Source: an uncultured Flavobacteriaceae bacterium (GTDB taxonomy: Bacteria; Bacteroidota; Bacteroidia; Flavobacteriales; Flavobacteriaceae). Taken from it: DNA of 64,000 nt. The stretch lies in assembly GCA_938029725.1 (NCBI GenBank), contig CALHGE010000020.1, positions 1-64,000 of the forward strand, in the 5' to 3' direction. Below the pieces are notes generated by a model that was not told where the DNA came from, did no database searches, and saw only the letters and a program-made list of their open reading frames with translations. Both the position numbers and the translations under genes were made by a program. This document shows, piece after piece, positions 59,519-64,000 of this stretch (its first letter is position 1; every line of letters starts with the position of its first letter).

Positions 59519-59580
59519 TGTCAGGTTGAACGGCGTCGAGACCTAATGTCTCTAAGTTCTCGACTCCGCTCAAAGTGACA
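59519..59580. repeat. Imperfect palindromic intergenic element
   Basis: About 25-base arms: GTCAGGTTGAACGGCGTCGA on the left and, inverted, CTCGACTCCGCTCAAAGTGA on the right, matching at roughly 20 of 25 positions, with a short centre. It is bounded by TGTCA and TGACA. This resembles the dispersed GC-richer palindromes found between flavobacterial genes and stands out from the AT-rich surroundings. It lies between the S9 peptidase stop and the DUF2490 start and could form a hairpin in the transcript. Confidence 0.7.
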
Positions 59581-59590
59581 GTAATTGTAT

Positions 59591-61534
59591 TTAAATATCT
59601 GTTTCTTTTGTCATAGTATCGCCATCTTTTATTGGAATACCTTTATCTACTTTTAAATGGATGTCTAAAAATTTCAATGCTTCGCTATAGGCCTTGATTT
59701 GATTCTCTTTTTTAACAAAACCGTGACCTTCATCTTCAAACAATACATATGCTACTGGCACTCCATTTTTACGAACACCGGCTACAATTTCATCTGATTC
59801 TACTTGAAGCACACGCGGATCTTGCGCACCCTGTAATACGATCAATGGTTTGGTTACTTTATCCGTGTGAAATAATGGAGAAATTTCACGAAGACGAACA
59901 GAATCAGCACTATTCGGATCACCCAATTCTAAATACAAAGCTTCTTTTTGTGCTTCCCACCAGGGTGGAATACTACGAAGGGTACGAATCCAGTTGGTGA
60001 CACCAAAAAGGTTAACGCCAACGTCAAATTCTTCAGGAGTGAAGGTTAGGGCTGCCATGGTCATATAACCCCCATAAGAGCCGCCAATTATGCCGATTTT
60101 TTCTGCATCGATTTCTGGTTGAGATGCCAACCAATCTTTACCAGCAACACAATCTTTTAAATCTTTATCGCCATGGTTTAAATCATCCATTTGATAGAAA
60201 GACTTGCCATAACCGCTACTACCTCTGTTGTTAACTGCTAAAACGGCATAACCATGATTCACCATGTATTGCAAAAATGAATTAAACCCTTGTCGCGATT
60301 GTCCGCCCGGACCGCCATGTACCCAGACCATTGCCGGTACTTTCGTATCTGCTGATGCTTGATGTGGTAGGTAATAGATCGCGGGAATTTCTAATCCATC
60401 AAATGATTTGTATCGAATGACTTTCGCATTAACCAAATCTTGCGCTTGAATTTCATCGTTCAAGACATTAGTCAATTTGGTCTGTTCTTTGCTTTCTAGA
60501 TTATAAACATATAAGTTAGAAGGCGTATGTGAACCACCGGCATAGAAACGCATCGATTTTTCATCTCTTGAAAACCCTACGTTTGTAATATCCATTCCAT
60601 CAAAAGAAGGGAGATCAATGTTTTTGCCAGAAGCTACATCCATAACTTCGATGCTATTCTTTGCATCTTCATTAATATAAGTAACCTGATATTTTCCTTT
60701 TTCTGTAAAATATGAACCAACAATATCCCAACTTCTCGTCATTGTTTCTTCCGAAGTTTTATCCGCAATGTTATACTTCATCAATTTGGCAAACTCTTCG
60801 CCGTCATCAGTTGTATAATAAAGAAACTTTCCATCAGGTGAAAAATCTTCCGGACTATTTCCACTCTGATTGGTATTGATCTTCCTTATTGATTTGTCCT
60901 CCATTCCATAAAGGTGCAAATCGGCATCATTCGTATTAATTGGCTTTATCAGTGGTAAGAACTTTTTGTCTTTTGAAAGACCACCTAAGAAATAACCGTC
61001 ATTATTTTGGTATAGTAATTTTGACGTATAGGTTTCTAAATCCATTTCATAGAGGTCTGCAAAGCGCTCATCCCTTTTGTTTGAAGTGTAGAAAAAACCC
61101 TTCTTATCATCGGTCCATCCGTAAAAACTTGCTCTCTTGCCTTTATCGGGAGTCAAATCTTTATGGCTGCCATCGGTGTCGCGTAAGTAGATGTGATAGA
61201 TTTCATCTCCGTTGCCATCCATTCGAAAAAGCATGCGCTCATCATTAGGAAAATAAGAAATGCCGAAAACTGATGCACTATCTGATTGTGTAATAGGCAT
61301 CATTTCTCCGCCTGAACTAGGTACGGTATACATATTGTAAATGCCTGATCGATTGCTAGATATCAACATTTTCGATTTATCCGGAGAGAAGCTTCCGCCA
61401 CCAATGGCTTCGTTGTCCATCATTTGCTCGATGGTGTAGGTTTTCATAGTTTCCGCGATACTTGGTTCAGCGGGCTTTTGTTCTTTACAGCCCCAAATTA
61501 GAGCGATTGCAAATAGTACTGATAGTTGTTTCAT
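59591..61534 (-). CDS. S9 family prolyl oligopeptidase lipoprotein
   Basis: 647 residues. Lipoprotein signal LFAIALIWGC with Cys16. The N-terminal half is a beta-propeller with WD40-like/PD40 repeats (SPDKSKMLISSNRSGIYNMY, SPDGKFLYYTTDDGEEFAKL). The C-terminal catalytic domain (about 390-647) has GGPGGQSRQGF, nucleophile Ser486 in GIIGGSYGGYMTMAAL, Asp in QGAQDPRVLQVE and His in FEDEGHGFVKK. It cleaves peptides, often after proline or in dipeptidyl fashion. The next gene upstream on the same strand is the sortilin-like protein, 16 bases away, so they are probably cotranscribed. Confidence 0.92.
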   Translation of the reverse strand: MKQLSVLFAIALIWGCKEQKPAEPSIAETMKTYTIEQMMDNEAIGGGSFSPDKSKMLISSNRSGIYNMYTVPSSGGEMMPITQSDSASVFGISYFPNDERMLFRMDGNGDEIYHIYLRDTDGSHKDLTPDKGKRASFYGWTDDKKGFFYTSNKRDERFADLYEMDLETYTSKLLYQNNDGYFLGGLSKDKKFLPLIKPINTNDADLHLYGMEDKSIRKINTNQSGNSPEDFSPDGKFLYYTTDDGEEFAKLMKYNIADKTSEETMTRSWDIVGSYFTEKGKYQVTYINEDAKNSIEVMDVASGKNIDLPSFDGMDITNVGFSRDEKSMRFYAGGSHTPSNLYVYNLESKEQTKLTNVLNDEIQAQDLVNAKVIRYKSFDGLEIPAIYYLPHQASADTKVPAMVWVHGGPGGQSRQGFNSFLQYMVNHGYAVLAVNNRGSSGYGKSFYQMDDLNHGDKDLKDCVAGKDWLASQPEIDAEKIGIIGGSYGGYMTMAALTFTPEEFDVGVNLFGVTNWIRTLRSIPPWWEAQKEALYLELGDPNSADSVRLREISPLFHTDKVTKPLIVLQGAQDPRVLQVESDEIVAGVRKNGVPVAYVLFEDEGHGFVKKENQIKAYSEALKFLDIHLKVDKGIPIKDGDTMTKETDI

Positions 61535-61550
61535 AATTGTTTATTTTAAA

Positions 61551-64000
61551 TTAGTTCTCCATGTTAAAACTCTCGGTTTCTTTGAATGGGGAAACTTTCA
61601 AACTTTCAATTAATTCTCGATACGTTTTCCACTTGTCAGTGAAGAATGTATTCGTCTTGTTTAGCGCCTTTTTAAGATCTTGCTCGGCATAACTCATCAA
61701 ATCTTTTTCCGTTTTGGTAAGTCCAGTTTTTCTACTGCCAACATAGCTGCCAGCATTACCAATACGTTGCATGACATTAATGCCTGGGTTTCTTGTAATA
61801 CCTTGGCGCTTATCTTCTTTGCCAATATATAAAGCCATAATAGAATCAATTGCTTTGACGATAGCGCCGGAAGCTTTAATTTGATCTTTGTACTTCTTCT
61901 TATCCATTTCTTTCAATTCTTTGGAATATTTATTGGCGACATTTTTACTTTCAACCAGTTGCTTTACAGCATCAGCAGATGTCTGCATCATGGCAGCAAT
62001 TTTACTGGAAGCCTCATAAACGGCATTCGCTGAATTTGTATCTACTTTCAATCGAGGATCAGATTTTACAGTAATCATTGTTTCTTCAGTCTTATCACCA
62101 TAACTCATTCTTACCTTGTATATACCAGGTTTTACAATACGACCACCGCGCTCGTTTTTCCTTTTGCTGATTTTTCGAGACGCTCTATCCGGACCTTTCT
62201 CATCCATTCTCCAATAAATTCTATGGAATCCTGCTTTTTCTGGAGTTTTATATTTCAGCGTTCGGATGACTTTATCTCCACTTAAAAACTCAAACTGAAC
62301 AGAATCTTTTTTCTGAACTCCCGTTAGTTCCTTTTTATCATCGGATGCCTCATCCTCTTTCTTTTCACCATCTTTCTTTTCAGGAGTATCTGCTTTTTTC
62401 TTTCCTTCTTTGAGGTAATACGTGATCATCGCACCTAGTTTGCGATTTTCTGCATTGTACATACCGTCACCACCAAAACGACTTCCAGTAGGCTGCTGAA
62501 TGGCAGCTTGATATGCTGTAGGTGGCGTAAAAAGCTTCATGTCTGCATTAAGGATTCCCTTATTTGAAGCTAAAGCTCGTAACGGACGAATATCATCTAA
62601 AACCCAAGCAGCACGGCCAAAAGTGCCAATGACCAAATCATGTTCTCTTGGATGAATCACTAAATCTTTGGTAGAAACCGTTGGAAAACCTTCTGTCCAT
62701 TTTTGCCATGTGGCTGCTGCATCAAATGAGAGGTATAAACCGTCATCGGTTCCTAAGAACAAAAGATTGGCATTTTCAGGATCTTCAACAATTGATAAGG
62801 TGTAACTCTGTACGTCAGTGCCATCAACAATACGTTCCCATGTTTTACCATAATTTCTAGTACGGAAAGCATAGGGTGTGTAATTGAACCTTCGATAATC
62901 ATTCGCGATTAACAATGCCTCTCCTTTATTTTTGTTAGATGCTTTGATCTGTGGAATCCAACTTCCTGCAGGTAAACCATTAATGTTTTTCGTAACATCG
63001 ATCCAGCTAGTACCTCCATTTTGAGTATAGTGTACACGACCATCGTCAGAACCTGCCCAAAGCATATCTTTTTCGATAGGCGATGGTTCAACAACCAATA
63101 GGGTAGTATGATTTTCAGCTCCTGTTGCATCCATGCTCAATCCGCCACTCTCACTTTGCTTTTGCTTTTCAGGATCGTTTGTAGTTAAATCAGGAGAAAT
63201 AACTTCCCAAGTCAAGCCTTTGTCGGTGGTTTTGTGAACGAACTGACTTCCGAAGTATGCTGTACTAGTATCAAATGGATCTTGCCCAATTGCTGCATTC
63301 CAATTGAAGCGTAGTTTCGTGTCAGCATCTGGCGGTGTTGGGCGCACGATATAATTATTACCTGTAATATGATCATAGCGCTGCACAAAACCTTGCTGAC
63401 TCATCGTATAACCGTATTGTGAATTCTCTACATCTGGTACCACATCAAAGCCATCACCGAAACTGATTTCTTGCCAGTAGCTGTTGCGAATACCTTGGCG
63501 TTTCCAGACATAGGCAGGGCCTCGCCATGAGCCGTTGTCTTGCATGCCACCATACACATTATAAGGAAATTCATTATCTGTCGCGATATGATAAAATTGC
63601 GCTACCGGAATATTGCCAATAAAACGCCATGATTTACCACCATCTTTTGAAATATTAAACCCACCATCATTACCGTTCAGAATAAATTGTCCGTTTTCAG
63701 GATGTATCCAAAATGCGTGATGGTCAGGGTGAACACCATTGGTAACATCATTGCCATAAGCATTCATTAACTGCTTAAAATTTTTACCGCCATCTTCAGA
63801 TTTGTTAATGAATGTAAATACTGAATACACTCGATTTTCGTTTTGCGGATCTACATAAATTTCAGAATAGTAGAAAGGGCGATTTCCAATATCAGGTTTA
63901 TTATTAATCATTTTCCATTTAAAACCACCATCTTCAGATTTATAAAGAGCATTCTTCTTTGATTCGATTAATGCATATACCACATTTGGTTTTCCAGGAG
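61551..64000 (-). CDS. Sortilin/BNR-repeat propeller protein (5' end beyond window)
   Basis: The frame stays open to the window edge and the first visible residues (PGKPNVVYALIE) are mid-domain, so the N-terminus lies beyond the right end. More than 810 residues are visible. Repeated YKSEDGGFKW, NKSEDGGKNF, NISKDGGKSW, HKTTDKGLTW, HYTQNGGTSW and FRTRNYGKTW blades mark a VPS10/sortilin-like or BNR beta-propeller. A charged linker with EKKDGEKKEDEASDDKK follows, then a beta-sandwich and a helical C-terminus. Usually annotated as a glycosyl hydrolase or sortilin-like; no catalytic residues are evident, so a binding or scaffolding role outside the cell is likelier. Confidence 0.88.
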   Translation of the reverse strand, partial: PGKPNVVYALIESKKNALYKSEDGGFKWKMINNKPDIGNRPFYYSEIYVDPQNENRVYSVFTFINKSEDGGKNFKQLMNAYGNDVTNGVHPDHHAFWIHPENGQFILNGNDGGFNISKDGGKSWRFIGNIPVAQFYHIATDNEFPYNVYGGMQDNGSWRGPAYVWKRQGIRNSYWQEISFGDGFDVVPDVENSQYGYTMSQQGFVQRYDHITGNNYIVRPTPPDADTKLRFNWNAAIGQDPFDTSTAYFGSQFVHKTTDKGLTWEVISPDLTTNDPEKQKQSESGGLSMDATGAENHTTLLVVEPSPIEKDMLWAGSDDGRVHYTQNGGTSWIDVTKNINGLPAGSWIPQIKASNKNKGEALLIANDYRRFNYTPYAFRTRNYGKTWERIVDGTDVQSYTLSIVEDPENANLLFLGTDDGLYLSFDAAATWQKWTEGFPTVSTKDLVIHPREHDLVIGTFGRAAWVLDDIRPLRALASNKGILNADMKLFTPPTAYQAAIQQPTGSRFGGDGMYNAENRKLGAMITYYLKEGKKKADTPEKKDGEKKEDEASDDKKELTGVQKKDSVQFEFLSGDKVIRTLKYKTPEKAGFHRIYWRMDEKGPDRASRKISKRKNERGGRIVKPGIYKVRMSYGDKTEETMITVKSDPRLKVDTNSANAVYEASSKIAAMMQTSADAVKQLVESKNVANKYSKELKEMDKKKYKDQIKASGAIVKAIDSIMALYIGKEDKRQGITRNPGINVMQRIGNAGSYVGSRKTGLTKTEKDLMSYAEQDLKKALNKTNTFFTDKWKTYRELIESLKVSPFKETESFNMEN

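Noticed and set aside
59496-59573. A 26-residue N-terminal extension of the DUF2490 protein
   Set aside because: It is the translation of the intergenic palindromic element and precedes a clear signal peptide start.
1-64000. CRISPR arrays, tRNA or rRNA genes, insertion sequences, prophage genes
   Set aside because: I looked for spaced direct repeats, tRNA-like cloverleaf ends and transposase or integrase motifs and saw none.

Overview
The window looks like a chromosome segment of a marine member of the Flavobacteriaceae (Bacteroidota). It is AT-rich and lacks strong Shine-Dalgarno sites. Several upstream regions carry TAnnTTTG boxes (the Bacteroidota -7 element). The gene content is typical of the group: DUF6090, LytTR regulators, a Reg_prop/Y_Y_Y hybrid kinase, 2TM-domain proteins, a GH130/GT4 pair, a LETM1-related protein, and many short lipoproteins. 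I found no rRNA, tRNA, CRISPR array, transposase or phage gene.

Layout. 0-5 kb: small membrane proteins, a membrane-bound class III cyclase, a GNAT acetyltransferase, an M20 amidohydrolase with a forced TTG start, and DUF2200. 5-11 kb (minus strand): CIA30, TfoX-like, a sugar isomerase-like TIM barrel, a membrane-anchored GH113-like hydrolase, PaiB and a DEAD-box helicase. 11-14 kb: a secreted C-type-lectin protein and a COG2509 flavoprotein. 14.3-20.7 kb: a plus-strand run of FIST sensor, GAF-like/adenylate cyclase, an unrecognised 739-residue protein and a kelch-type lipoprotein. 21-27 kb: an HD phosphohydrolase, a GH130 domain fused to a response-regulator receiver, and a convergent GT4 glycosyltransferase whose 3' end is followed by two decayed copies of itself. 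28-39 kb: a TPR-HisKA_2 kinase with its LytTR regulator, then a minus-strand set of propeller hybrid kinase, single receiver and GAF-cyclase. 39.9-44.9 kb: a TPR-like secreted protein, a LytS-type kinase carrying a C-terminal 2TM domain, five intact and one decayed stand-alone 2TM genes, and a LytTR regulator. 45-64 kb: a LETM1-related protein, an RND/MMPL exporter, small regulators, an SDR/amine oxidase/AraC group, alcohol dehydrogenase, an orphan Imm53, Cu/Zn SOD, an alpha/beta hydrolase-OsmC fusion, DUF2490, an S9 peptidase, and the C-terminal part of a sortilin-like beta-propeller protein cut by the window edge.

How it works together. The window is dense in signal transduction: three class III cyclases of different architecture, three histidine kinases, five genes with intact receivers, and FIST, GAF and TPR sensors. 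The two least expected arrangements are the kinase plus 2TM array (40.5-44.9 kb), where small two-helix membrane proteins share their whole domain with the kinase C-terminus, and the GH130-receiver fusion (22.0-23.9 kb), which suggests a carbohydrate phosphorylase under phosphorelay control. Functional statements rest on motif recognition by eye; no searches were run.
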